Origin: CAWDVR01 sp044869805
GTDB taxonomy: Bacteria; Acidobacteriota; Thermoanaerobaculia; Multivoradales; SZUA-115
Length of the DNA stretch: 64,000 bases
Assembly (NCBI GenBank): GCA_044869805.1
Contig: JBIOXV010000149.1
Location: forward strand, 62,001-126,000
Direction: 5' to 3'
The notes under the pieces were generated by a model that saw only the letters and a program-made list of their open reading frames with translations, had not been told where the DNA came from and ran no database searches. This document shows positions 33,147 to 41,238 of this stretch, one piece after another (positions within the stretch are counted from its first letter, which is position 1; each line of letters begins with the position of its first letter). A program made the position numbers and the translations under genes.

Positions 33147-36100
33147 GACCCATCGTGGCCTGCGGCGGTGGTTCGCGGGCGTGTTGCGCTACCCGGGTTG
33201 GAGCCTGGCCCTCTCCCTGCTGCTGGGGATCGCGGGATGGCTCACCTTCTCGAGCCTGCGCCGGGACCTGTTCCCGGATCTGGCCCTGCCCACGATCCAA
33301 CTGCTGATGCAGAGCCCCGGCCGCGCGCCCTCGGAGCTGGAGCTCGCCGTGGCCCAGCCCGTCGAGCAGGGCCTCACCGGCCTGCCGGGCGTGCGCCGGG
33401 TCACCAGCACCACGCAGGCCGGGGTGGTGCAGGTGATCGTGGCTTTCGAGAGCGGGATCGATCCCTGGCGCTCGCGCCAGCTCGTGGCCGAGAAGCTGGC
33501 CGGCGTCGTGGGTGGCTTCCCCGAGGGCACCACCGCGCCCCTGATGACCTCGGCCGCGGGCCGCTTGCAGGAGATCCAGGAGCTGGTGCTGCAGGGGCCG
33601 GTGGTGGACCCGATGAAGCTGCGCGACCACGCGGTCAAGGTGATCGTGCCGCGGCTGCAGTCGGTGCCCGGGGTGGCGCGCATCGAGCTCCTGGGCGGCG
33701 AAGGGCGCCAGCTCCAGGTCTCGATCTCGCCGGAGCGCATGCGCCTCGCCGGGGTCTCTCTCGAGCAGATCATCGAAGCCCTCGAGGGCAGCGAGAAGGA
33801 CGCCTCGGCCGGTCTGCTCGAGATCCGGGACAAGCAGTGGTACGTCACCGTCGGCACCCTGGCCGCGACCCCCGGAGAGGCGCGGCGGCTGCCAGTCCAT
33901 ACGGCGCGCGGCCTGGTGGCGCTGGGGGACCTTGCCGAGGTGCGGGAGGCCCCCGAGTTCCGGCAAGGGCTCGCCCGCTTCCAGGGCTTCGAGGCGGTGT
34001 CGATGCGGGTCATCAAGCAGCCCACGGCGGAGACGCTGGCGACCGCGGAGCGGGTGCGCCTGGCGTTGCCCGAGCTGCGCCGGACGCTGCCGGAGGGCAT
34101 GTCGCTCGACCTCTTCTACGACCAGGGGCGCCTGGTCCAGCACGCCCTGGGCGGCGTGACGCAGGCGCTGCTGGTGGGCGCCATCTTCGTCGCGCTGGTG
34201 CTGGTGGTGCTGCTCGGCAACCTGCGGGGCGCGCTGATCGTGCTCGTGGTGCTGCCCCTTGCCACGCTCGGCGCGGCCCTGCCGCTCAAGGCGCTCGGCC
34301 TGGGGCTCAATGCGATGACCTTGGGAGGGCTCGCCATCGCCGTCGGCCTGCTGGTGGATGCCGGCGTGATCATGGTGGAGAACCTCATGCACCGGCTGCA
34401 CGAACTCGGGCCGGGAGCGGACCGGCGCGGCGCCCTGTCGCGCGCGGCGGCGGAGGTGGCGGTGCCGATCGCCACCGCCGTGCTGGTGATCCTGGTGGTC
34501 TTTATCCCTCTGTTGGCCCTCGGCGGCGTGGCCGGGCGGCTCTACGCACCCCTGTCGGTCTCCGTGGCGTCGGCGATGGCGATCTCTCTCGTCTTGTCGT
34601 TCACGCTGGTGCCGGTGCTGGTGGATCGGTTTCTTCCGCCGGGCACGCGGCTCGACGAGCCGCGCCTGGTGCGGGGGATCAAGCGGCTCTATCGGCCGGT
34701 GCTCGATCTGGTGCTACGCCACGGAGTGGCGGCGCAGATGGTCGCCTTGGCGGTGGCGCTCCCGGCCCTCCTCGTGGCCGCTCGCCTGGGCTCGAACTTC
34801 CTCCCGGCCCTGGACGAGGGGGCACTCATGGCCCAGACGCTGCTCACCTCGGATGCCAGCCTGCCGGCGATCGATGCGGCGAACGGACAGTTCGAGGAAG
34901 CGATCGCCAAGGTCCCTGGCGTCCGTGCCTCCTATCGCCGCACCGGCCGCGGCGAGGTGACAGAAGACCCGATGCCCACCTACTTGTCGGACATCCTCAT
35001 CGTCCTCGAAGAGGGCGCAGTGCCGGGTGTAGTGGAGCGAGAGCTGGTCGAGATCGGCGAGCGCATGCCGTTCGCCGTCGAGCTGACGACGCCGATGAAC
35101 ATGCGCATCTCCGAGGGCATCGGCGGCACGCCCGCGGACATCCAGGTCGAGCTGTTCAACCCGGACCTCGAGGCGATCGCGCCGCGGATGCCCGCCATCC
35201 AACAGCGGATCTCGGAGGTCCCCGGCGTGGTGAGCGCCACACCGGACACCGGCGCGCCGCTGCCCCGCTGGCGGCTGATCCCCGATGACGACGCCCTGCG
35301 CCTGCTCGACGTGCCGCGCCTGGCGCTCTTGCGCACGGTGCAGGCGGCTTTGCAGGGCATCCCCTTGGAGCCGCGCTTCGACGGGCCGCAGCGCATCGAG
35401 CGGGCCGTACGGTTCCCGAACGACGGCCGGCTCACGGCCGAGTCCATCAAGCGGCTGCCGATCGTGGTCGAGGAGGGGCGCATCATCGAGGTCGGCCAGG
35501 TGTCGCGGCTGGTGGAGGAGACGATGCCATCGATGATCCGCCGCAAGAACGGCCAGCGCCGGCTGGGTTTCAACGTGCGGACGGCGGGCGATCTGGGAGG
35601 AACGGCGCGCCGGCTGGAAGGGGCGCTCGCCGGGATCGAGCTGCCGCCCGGGACCTCGGTGGCGCTGGCCGGCAAGATCGAGGAAGCCCGCGAAACCCAG
35701 CGCCGGCTGCTGGTCGCCAGCGGCGTGGCTCTGGCGCTCGTCGTCTTCCTCCTTTTCCTGGCGCTTGGCCGCCTGCGGGAGGTCCTGGTGGTGGTCGGAA
35801 CGCTGCCGCTCGCCTTCGCGGGCGGCCTCTATGCTCTGTGGTTGGCGGGGGAGACCTGGAATGCCAGCTCCATCGTCGGCATCATCGGCCTCTTCGGCGT
35901 GGCCGTGCAGAACAGCCTGGTGCTGATCTCCCAGACCCAGTCGCTCCTGGCGCAGGGCATGCCTTTCCGCGAGGCGCTGCGGGAAGCCTCGCTCGGCCGC
36001 GTGCGGCCCAAGCTGATGACGGCCGGCGCGGCGATCCTCGGCCTGGCGCCCATGCTGCTCGGCTTCGGCGGCTCCGAGCTCGAACGGCCGCTCGCGGTGG

Positions 36101-36225
36101 TGATGATCGGGGGCCTCGTCACCTCGACGTTCTTCACCTTGCTGGTGCTGCCGAGCGTCTACGCGAAGTTCGGCCGGGGGCGCGAGGCGCAGGGAGCCCG
36201 GCAGGCCCGTTGGCTCGCTGGTTGA
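33136..36225 (+). CDS. RND efflux pump, inner-membrane permease (CzcA/CusA-related)
   Basis: 1029 aa, a normal RND length with twelve membrane helices in two halves and two large periplasmic loops. The N-terminus reads YPGWSLALSLLLGIAGWLTFSSLRRDLFPDLALPTIQL. The proton-relay helix is GLAIAVGLLVDAGVIMVENLMHR. The DFGxxVDG signature of classical heavy-metal pumps is absent, so the substrate class is open even though the adaptor is His-rich. The second half has FRPKLMTAGAAILGLAPML-like sequence. ATG 33136 overlaps the adaptor stop; GTG 33121 is in frame but less likely. The stop overlaps the -35 box of the next promoter. Confidence 0.92.
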   Translation: MTTETHRGLRRWFAGVLRYPGWSLALSLLLGIAGWLTFSSLRRDLFPDLALPTIQLLMQSPGRAPSELELAVAQPVEQGLTGLPGVRRVTSTTQAGVVQVIVAFESGIDPWRSRQLVAEKLAGVVGGFPEGTTAPLMTSAAGRLQEIQELVLQGPVVDPMKLRDHAVKVIVPRLQSVPGVARIELLGGEGRQLQVSISPERMRLAGVSLEQIIEALEGSEKDASAGLLEIRDKQWYVTVGTLAATPGEARRLPVHTARGLVALGDLAEVREAPEFRQGLARFQGFEAVSMRVIKQPTAETLATAERVRLALPELRRTLPEGMSLDLFYDQGRLVQHALGGVTQALLVGAIFVALVLVVLLGNLRGALIVLVVLPLATLGAALPLKALGLGLNAMTLGGLAIAVGLLVDAGVIMVENLMHRLHELGPGADRRGALSRAAAEVAVPIATAVLVILVVFIPLLALGGVAGRLYAPLSVSVASAMAISLVLSFTLVPVLVDRFLPPGTRLDEPRLVRGIKRLYRPVLDLVLRHGVAAQMVALAVALPALLVAARLGSNFLPALDEGALMAQTLLTSDASLPAIDAANGQFEEAIAKVPGVRASYRRTGRGEVTEDPMPTYLSDILIVLEEGAVPGVVERELVEIGERMPFAVELTTPMNMRISEGIGGTPADIQVELFNPDLEAIAPRMPAIQQRISEVPGVVSATPDTGAPLPRWRLIPDDDALRLLDVPRLALLRTVQAALQGIPLEPRFDGPQRIERAVRFPNDGRLTAESIKRLPIVVEEGRIIEVGQVSRLVEETMPSMIRRKNGQRRLGFNVRTAGDLGGTARRLEGALAGIELPPGTSVALAGKIEEARETQRRLLVASGVALALVVFLLFLALGRLREVLVVVGTLPLAFAGGLYALWLAGETWNASSIVGIIGLFGVAVQNSLVLISQTQSLLAQGMPFREALREASLGRVRPKLMTAGAAILGLAPMLLGFGGSELERPLAVVMIGGLVTSTFFTLLVLPSVYAKFGRGREAQGARQARWLAG

Positions 36226-36250
36226 CATTTTGACCAGTCTTACTTATGAT
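36222..36250 (+). promoter_or_regulatory. Consensus sigma-70 promoter for the multicopper-oxidase operon
   Basis: TTGACA (36222-36227), a 17-bp spacer and TATGAT (36245-36250): a nearly perfect housekeeping promoter in an AT-rich patch that stands out in this GC-rich region. The -35 box overlaps the stop codon of the RND pump. Transcription would begin near 36257, about 24 nt before ATG 36281. The 17-bp spacer does not fit MerR/CueR-type promoters. Confidence 0.75.
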
Positions 36251-36280
36251 TTTTGTCGACTCAAAACCGAGCTTACAGCC

Positions 36281-37318
36281 ATGAAAGCCCCCCTCTCCCG
36301 CCGTTCGCTTCTCCAGCTCGCCGGAGCCGGCACCGTGGGTGTTGGGGTGGCCGCCAGCTTCGCCGGCAGCAAGGTGCGCGGCGCACAGGGCGCCGAGACC
36401 TACGGGCATTCGGGCCACGGCCACGATCTGGGAGTGGTGGGCAGCTTCGCGAAAGAGGGCTTCGATCCCGGCCGCTACGTGCGCGCCTGGAACTTCTCGG
36501 ACCAGCCGGAGGGGGAGCGCGTACGCTTCTATCGCGAGACCCCGCGCCCCGACGGCTCGCTGCTGCGCGAGTACGAGATCTTCGCCGTCGACCGCGAGAT
36601 CGAGATCGCGCCAGGCGTCTACTTCCCGGCCTGGGCCTACAACGGCCAGGTGCCGGGGCCGACGCTGCGCGCCACCGAGGGGGACCGCCTCCGCATTCAC
36701 TTCTTGAACCAGGGCTCGCACCCGCACACGCTGCACTTCCACGGCTGGCATCCGCCGGCGATGGACGGCTCGATGCCGGAGCACCAGGTCGAGCCGGGCA
36801 AGGACTTCGTCTACGAGTTCGACGCCGAGCCCTTCGGCCTCCACCTCTACCACTGCCACGCGATCCCACTCAAGCGCCACATCCACAAAGGGCTCTACGG
36901 CGCCTTCATCGTCGACCCGCGCGGCGGGCGGCCTCCGGCGGACGAGCTGGTGATGGTGATGAACGCCTTCGACACCAACTTCGACGGCGACAACGAGGTC
37001 TACGCGGTCAACACCGCGGCGCACTTCCACATGCTGGAGCCGATCCGCGTCGAGGTTGGCCGGCTGGTGCGCATCTACCTCGTGAACGTGACCGAGTTCG
37101 ATCTCGTCAACAGCCTCCACCTGCACGGCATGTTCTTCACCGTGAATCGCACCGGCACGCGGCTCGAGCCCACCGAGGTCACCGACACGCTGATGCTGTG
37201 CCAGGGTGAGCGAGCCGTCCTCGAAACCACCTTCCGCTACCCCGGCACGTTCATGTTCCACGCCCACCAGAGCGAGTTCGCGGAGCTCGGCTGGATGGGC
37301 CTCTTCGAAGCCGTCTAG
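36281..37318 (+). CDS. Tat-exported two-domain multicopper oxidase
   Basis: 345 aa. A twin-arginine signal (SRRSLLQLAGAG) precedes two cupredoxin domains. Copper ligands: HFHGWH at 152-157, LYHCHAIPLKRHIHKG from 189 (type-1 Cys and type-3 His), HLHGMFF about 280 and HAHQSEF near the C-terminus. The size and the HCHAIPLKRHIHKG motif match small laccase/nitrite-reductase-like oxidases rather than three-domain CueO. It is expected to oxidise Cu(I), Fe(II) or phenolics in the periplasm. It is the first gene of a three-gene set with the ZIP transporter (10-bp gap) and the cupredoxin. Confidence 0.92.
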   Translation: MKAPLSRRSLLQLAGAGTVGVGVAASFAGSKVRGAQGAETYGHSGHGHDLGVVGSFAKEGFDPGRYVRAWNFSDQPEGERVRFYRETPRPDGSLLREYEIFAVDREIEIAPGVYFPAWAYNGQVPGPTLRATEGDRLRIHFLNQGSHPHTLHFHGWHPPAMDGSMPEHQVEPGKDFVYEFDAEPFGLHLYHCHAIPLKRHIHKGLYGAFIVDPRGGRPPADELVMVMNAFDTNFDGDNEVYAVNTAAHFHMLEPIRVEVGRLVRIYLVNVTEFDLVNSLHLHGMFFTVNRTGTRLEPTEVTDTLMLCQGERAVLETTFRYPGTFMFHAHQSEFAELGWMGLFEAV

Positions 37319-37328
37319 AGCGCGCGCC

Positions 37329-38498
37329 ATGGCTCACGCAAGCAAGATCTGGCTCCTCGCGCTGCTCCCCCTGGTGCTGCTCGCGGGCCTCCTGGCCTGG
37401 ATCGTCCGCTCCAACCCGGCGGCGATGCTGCGCGGCGAGACGCCGCCGGTCGAGATCCTCGCGTTCCAGCGCGTCGAGCTCGCGCCGGGAGAGATCACGG
37501 TCTCGGTGCTGAACGACGGCCCCGACCCGGTCACCATCGCGCAGGTGCAGGTGGACGACGCCTACTGGCGTTTCGAGCAGGAGCCCGCGGGGGCCCTCGC
37601 TCACCTCGGCCGGGCGCGCATCTCGATCCCCTATCCCTGGGTGCAGGCCGAGACGCACGTGGTCCGGCTGGTGACCTCGACCGGGCTCACTTTCGACCAC
37701 GAGATCGCGGTCGCTCTACCCACGCCGCGGCCGGACGGGCGCTTCCTGTGGATCTTCACGCTCATCGGGCTCTACGTGGGCGTGATCCCGGTCGCGCTGG
37801 GCATCCTCTGGTACCCGGTGGTGGGCCGGCTCGGTGCCCGGGCGCTCGACTTCCTGCTCGCCCTGACCATCGGCTTGCTCGCCTTCCTGTTCGTCGATTC
37901 ATTCCACGAAGGGATGGAGGCCGCCAAGGAGCTGCCGGGCTCGTTCCAGGGCATTGCTCTGCTTGCCCTGGGCATCGCCGCCGCCTGGCTGGGGATCGAG
38001 CTGATCGGTGGCTGGCTGGCGCGCCGGCAGAGCTCCGCCGGGCCCGGCTGGGTCACCGCGGTGCTGGTCGCCGTGGGCATCGGCCTCCACAACCTCGGCG
38101 AGGGCCTGGCGATCGGCGGAGCCCTGGCGCTCGGCGAGGTCGCCCTGGGCACGCTGCTCATCGTGGGATTCACGCTGCACAACACCACCGAGGGTCTGGC
38201 CATCGTCGCCCCCATCGCGAAGAGTCGGGTCGCGGTGAGCCGCCTGATCGTCCTCGGCCTCCTCGGAGGTCTGCCGACGATCGCCGGAGCGTGGCTTGGC
38301 GGTCTCGTCTACTCACCCCTGTGGGCGGTCTTGTTCCTCGCGCTCGGCGCCGGAGCGATCGCCCAGGTGATCGTCCAGATCACCCGGGGGGTCGCCGCCG
38401 AGCGGCCCCTGCCGCAGTTTCTGCGCGCCACGCCGGTCGTACTCGGGCTGTTGGTCGGCTTTACGGTGATGTACGCCACCGGCATGCTCGTCCAGTGA
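37329..38498 (+). CDS. ZIP-family metal transporter with N-terminal extracytoplasmic domain
   Basis: 389 aa. After a membrane anchor (WLLALLPLVLLAGLLAWIV) there is a beta-rich domain of about 100 residues (EITVSVLNDGPDPVTIAQVQVDD ...). Eight or so membrane helices follow with the two ZIP metal-binding helices: HNLGEGLAIGGA and HNTTEGLAIVAP, whose His/Asn/Glu residues line the metal path. ZIP proteins import Zn, Fe or Mn. The added domain and the pairing with a multicopper oxidase suggest uptake of metal after oxidation (inference). It lies 10 bp after the oxidase and 10 bp before the cupredoxin. Confidence 0.88.
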   Translation: MAHASKIWLLALLPLVLLAGLLAWIVRSNPAAMLRGETPPVEILAFQRVELAPGEITVSVLNDGPDPVTIAQVQVDDAYWRFEQEPAGALAHLGRARISIPYPWVQAETHVVRLVTSTGLTFDHEIAVALPTPRPDGRFLWIFTLIGLYVGVIPVALGILWYPVVGRLGARALDFLLALTIGLLAFLFVDSFHEGMEAAKELPGSFQGIALLALGIAAAWLGIELIGGWLARRQSSAGPGWVTAVLVAVGIGLHNLGEGLAIGGALALGEVALGTLLIVGFTLHNTTEGLAIVAPIAKSRVAVSRLIVLGLLGGLPTIAGAWLGGLVYSPLWAVLFLALGAGAIAQVIVQITRGVAAERPLPQFLRATPVVLGLLVGFTVMYATGMLVQ

Positions 38499-38508
38499 GG
38501 CTTAGGAA

Positions 38509-38946
38509 ATGAGAATCGAGCAGAATCACCTCCCACGCTCCGCGAGCCGCCGGCGCCGAATGGCGCCCGCCCTCGCCGTCCTCGGCGTGCTGCTGGTGTC
38601 GAGCATCGGGCTCTCGTTCGCGGCCGCGGATCGCCCCGAACCGCGTACGGTCACGCTCGTGGCGCGCGACATGGCGTTCTATCTCGAGGGCGATCCGACC
38701 CCCAACCCGCGCCTGGTCTTCGGCCAGGGTGAGAGCTTGCGCATCACGCTGCGCAACGAGGACCGCGGCATGACTCACGACCTCGTGCTGGATGGGGCGG
38801 GGGTCGGCGGTGATCGGGCGACCGAAGCGCTGCGGGTCGGCGAGTCGGCCACGCTCGAGCTTCGCATGCCCGACCAAGCAGGCGAGCTCGCCTATCTCTG
38901 CAGCTTCCACCCGCAGATGATGCGCAGCGTGCTCGCGGTGCAGTGA
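38509..38946 (+). CDS. Plastocyanin-like cupredoxin
   Basis: 145 aa: a charged N-terminus, a membrane/signal segment (LAVLGVLLVSSIGLSFAAA) and one cupredoxin fold. The type-1 copper ligands are visible: His in MTHDL, then Cys, His and Met in LCSFHPQMM. It would shuttle electrons in the periplasm, probably for the multicopper oxidase two genes upstream. AGGA lies 2-3 nt before ATG 38509. Last gene of the operon. Confidence 0.88.
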   Translation: MRIEQNHLPRSASRRRRMAPALAVLGVLLVSSIGLSFAAADRPEPRTVTLVARDMAFYLEGDPTPNPRLVFGQGESLRITLRNEDRGMTHDLVLDGAGVGGDRATEALRVGESATLELRMPDQAGELAYLCSFHPQMMRSVLAVQ

Positions 38947-39057
38947 GCTCAGGTCCCGGCCCCGCGAGGCGTCGAGAAACGCGGCTCGCGAGCCACTCCA
39001 TGCGATAAGCTAGGCAAGCACAAACAGACTGCAGCTTGGCACCGAGGTGCTGCTGCC

Positions 39058-41238
39058 ATGACCCTGCCGGAGGATCCAGGTCAGCGCCGGGGTCGCGGGG
39101 GCCAGCCGAGTGACCGCGAGCCGGCGTTTCTCGCCGACGTCGGCGGTGAGCTCCGCTCCCTGCTGAGGCGCGCCTTGGAGCTGCTGGAGGAGCTGCTCGC
39201 CGGTCGGCGTGCGCCGCTGCCGGAGGGGGTCGTCACCTCGCTGGCGGAGGTGGACCGGGACTGCCGCGAAGTCCAGCGGCTGGTCGACGCGCTGCTGGAC
39301 TTCTGCCGCGTCGAAGCCGACCGCGAGCAGGCGCTGCGGGCGAGCGAGGCCGAGCTGCGCGCCACCTTCGAGCTCGGGGCCGGCGGGCAGGCGCAGGGAG
39401 ACCCGGTGACGGGCGACCTGCTGCGGGTCAACCGCAGCCTGTGCCGGCTGGTCGGCTACTCCGAGGCGGAGCTGTTGGCAATGACGTTTCTCGACCTCAC
39501 CCATCCCGACGACGTCGATCGCGACTTTGCTCTCTTCCAGCAGTTGGTGCGCGGCGAGGTCCCGGAGTACACGATCGAGAAGCGGCTGCTGCGCAAGGAC
39601 GGTTCGCTGCTGTGGGCGCAAGTCACGGCGACGGTGATCCGCGACGCCGAAGGCCGGCCGCTGCGCTCGCTGGCGGTGGGCGTCGACGTTACCGAGCGCA
39701 AGCAGGCAGAGGAGGCGCTGACCCTGTTCCGGGCGCTCATCGACCGGGCGGGCGACGCGATCGAGGTCGTCGATCCCGAGACCGGCCGCTTCCTGGACGT
39801 GAACGAGAAAGCCTGCCTGGTCCACGGCTACACGCGCGAGGAGTACCTGTCGCTCACCGTCGCCGACGTCAACCCTGCCGGTTCCGCCCGGCCGTGGAGC
39901 GAGTTCGCCGAGGAGCTGCGGCAAGCCGGTTTCGTCAGCGTCGAGGGCCAGCACCGGCGCAAGGACGGCTCGCTGTTCCCGGTCGAGGTCCACGTCAACT
40001 ACATCCGCCTGAGCCGCGACTACATCGTGGCGGTGGTGCGCGACATTAGCGACCGCCGCCGGCTGGAGGAGCAGCTCCGCCAGGCCCAGAAGATGGAAGC
40101 GGTGGGCAGGCTGGCGGGTGGCGTGGCCCACGACTTCAACAACCTGCTGACGGTGATCAACGGCTACAGCGAGCTGCTGTTCGACAGCCTCCCCCCGGGC
40201 GACCCAGGCCGGGCGCTGGTCGGCGAGATCCGCGGCTCCGGCCAGCGCGCCACCGACCTGACCCGCCAGTTGCTGGCCTTCAGTCGCCGGCAGGTGCTGC
40301 AACCGCAGGTGGTGAGCCTCCATGCCCGCCTCGCCGAGCTCAGCCGCCTGCTGCGGCGGCTGATCGGCGAAGACGTGGAGCTCGACGTGGTGTCGGACCC
40401 CGCGCTCGGCCTGGTGAAGATCGACCCCGGGCAGTTCGAGCAGGCGATCATCAACCTGGTAGTCAACGCCCGAGACGCCATGCCCCTGGGCGGGCGGCTG
40501 ACCCTCGAAGCCCGCGACGTCGAGCTCGGCACGGACTACGCCGCCCAGCATCCCGAGGTCGGGCCAGGCCTCTACGTCCGGGTGGCGGTCAGCGATACCG
40601 GCGAGGGCATGGACGAGGCGACCAGGGCCCACATCTTCGAACCGTTCTTTACCACCAAGGAACCAGGCAAGGGAACGGGCCTCGGCCTCGCCATGGTCTA
40701 CGGGTTCATCAAGCAATCGAACGGCCACGTGGAGGTGTACAGCGAGGCGGGCCACGGCACGACCTTCAAGATCTACCTGCCGCGCGCCGGGGAAACCACC
40801 CCGACGGCTCAGCCGACTCCGGACCTTCCCGCGGCCCCCGAGGGCACCGAGACCGTGCTGCTGGTCGAAGACGAGGAGGCGCTGCGGGCGCTGGCGAGGC
40901 GGGTGCTCCAGGCGGCCGGCTACCGGGTCCTGGAGGCCGGGAACGGCGAGGAAGCGGTGCGGGCGGCGCGGCAGCACCAGGGCCCCATCGACCTGCTGGT
41001 GACCGATCTGGTGATGCCCCGGATGGGCGGCCGGCAGCTTGCCGACGCCCTCGTCGAGGCCCGGCCGGCGCTGCACGTACTTTTTACCTCGGGCTACACC
41101 GGCGAGGCGATTCCCCGCAACGGAGAGCTGGGGCTCGGCTTGGCGTTCCTGCAGAAGCCCTTCACCCCGACCGGCCTGGCGCGGAAGGTGCGCGAGGTGC
41201 TGGACGGTCCAGCGCCACCCGCCGCAGGAACTCGATGA
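39058..41238 (+). CDS. Soluble PAS-domain hybrid histidine kinase with receiver
   Basis: 726 aa with no membrane segment, so it is cytoplasmic. Order: a helical N-terminal region (to about 100), two PAS/PAC domains (100-225 and 225-345; LLRVNRSLCRLVGYSEAELLA, RFLDVNEKACLVHGYTREEYL), HisKA with the phospho-His in GGVAHDFNNLLTVINGYSELL, HATPase_c (INLVVNARDAMPLGG, DTGEGMDEATRAHIFEPFFTTK) and a C-terminal receiver with Asp in DLLVTDLVMPRMGG and Lys in FLQKPFTP. No partner regulator or output domain lies nearby. ATG 39058 lacks a strong ribosome site. Its last 77 bp overlap the 3' end of the convergent S9 peptidase gene. Confidence 0.92.
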   Translation: MTLPEDPGQRRGRGGQPSDREPAFLADVGGELRSLLRRALELLEELLAGRRAPLPEGVVTSLAEVDRDCREVQRLVDALLDFCRVEADREQALRASEAELRATFELGAGGQAQGDPVTGDLLRVNRSLCRLVGYSEAELLAMTFLDLTHPDDVDRDFALFQQLVRGEVPEYTIEKRLLRKDGSLLWAQVTATVIRDAEGRPLRSLAVGVDVTERKQAEEALTLFRALIDRAGDAIEVVDPETGRFLDVNEKACLVHGYTREEYLSLTVADVNPAGSARPWSEFAEELRQAGFVSVEGQHRRKDGSLFPVEVHVNYIRLSRDYIVAVVRDISDRRRLEEQLRQAQKMEAVGRLAGGVAHDFNNLLTVINGYSELLFDSLPPGDPGRALVGEIRGSGQRATDLTRQLLAFSRRQVLQPQVVSLHARLAELSRLLRRLIGEDVELDVVSDPALGLVKIDPGQFEQAIINLVVNARDAMPLGGRLTLEARDVELGTDYAAQHPEVGPGLYVRVAVSDTGEGMDEATRAHIFEPFFTTKEPGKGTGLGLAMVYGFIKQSNGHVEVYSEAGHGTTFKIYLPRAGETTPTAQPTPDLPAAPEGTETVLLVEDEEALRALARRVLQAAGYRVLEAGNGEEAVRAARQHQGPIDLLVTDLVMPRMGGRQLADALVEARPALHVLFTSGYTGEAIPRNGELGLGLAFLQKPFTPTGLARKVREVLDGPAPPAAGTR

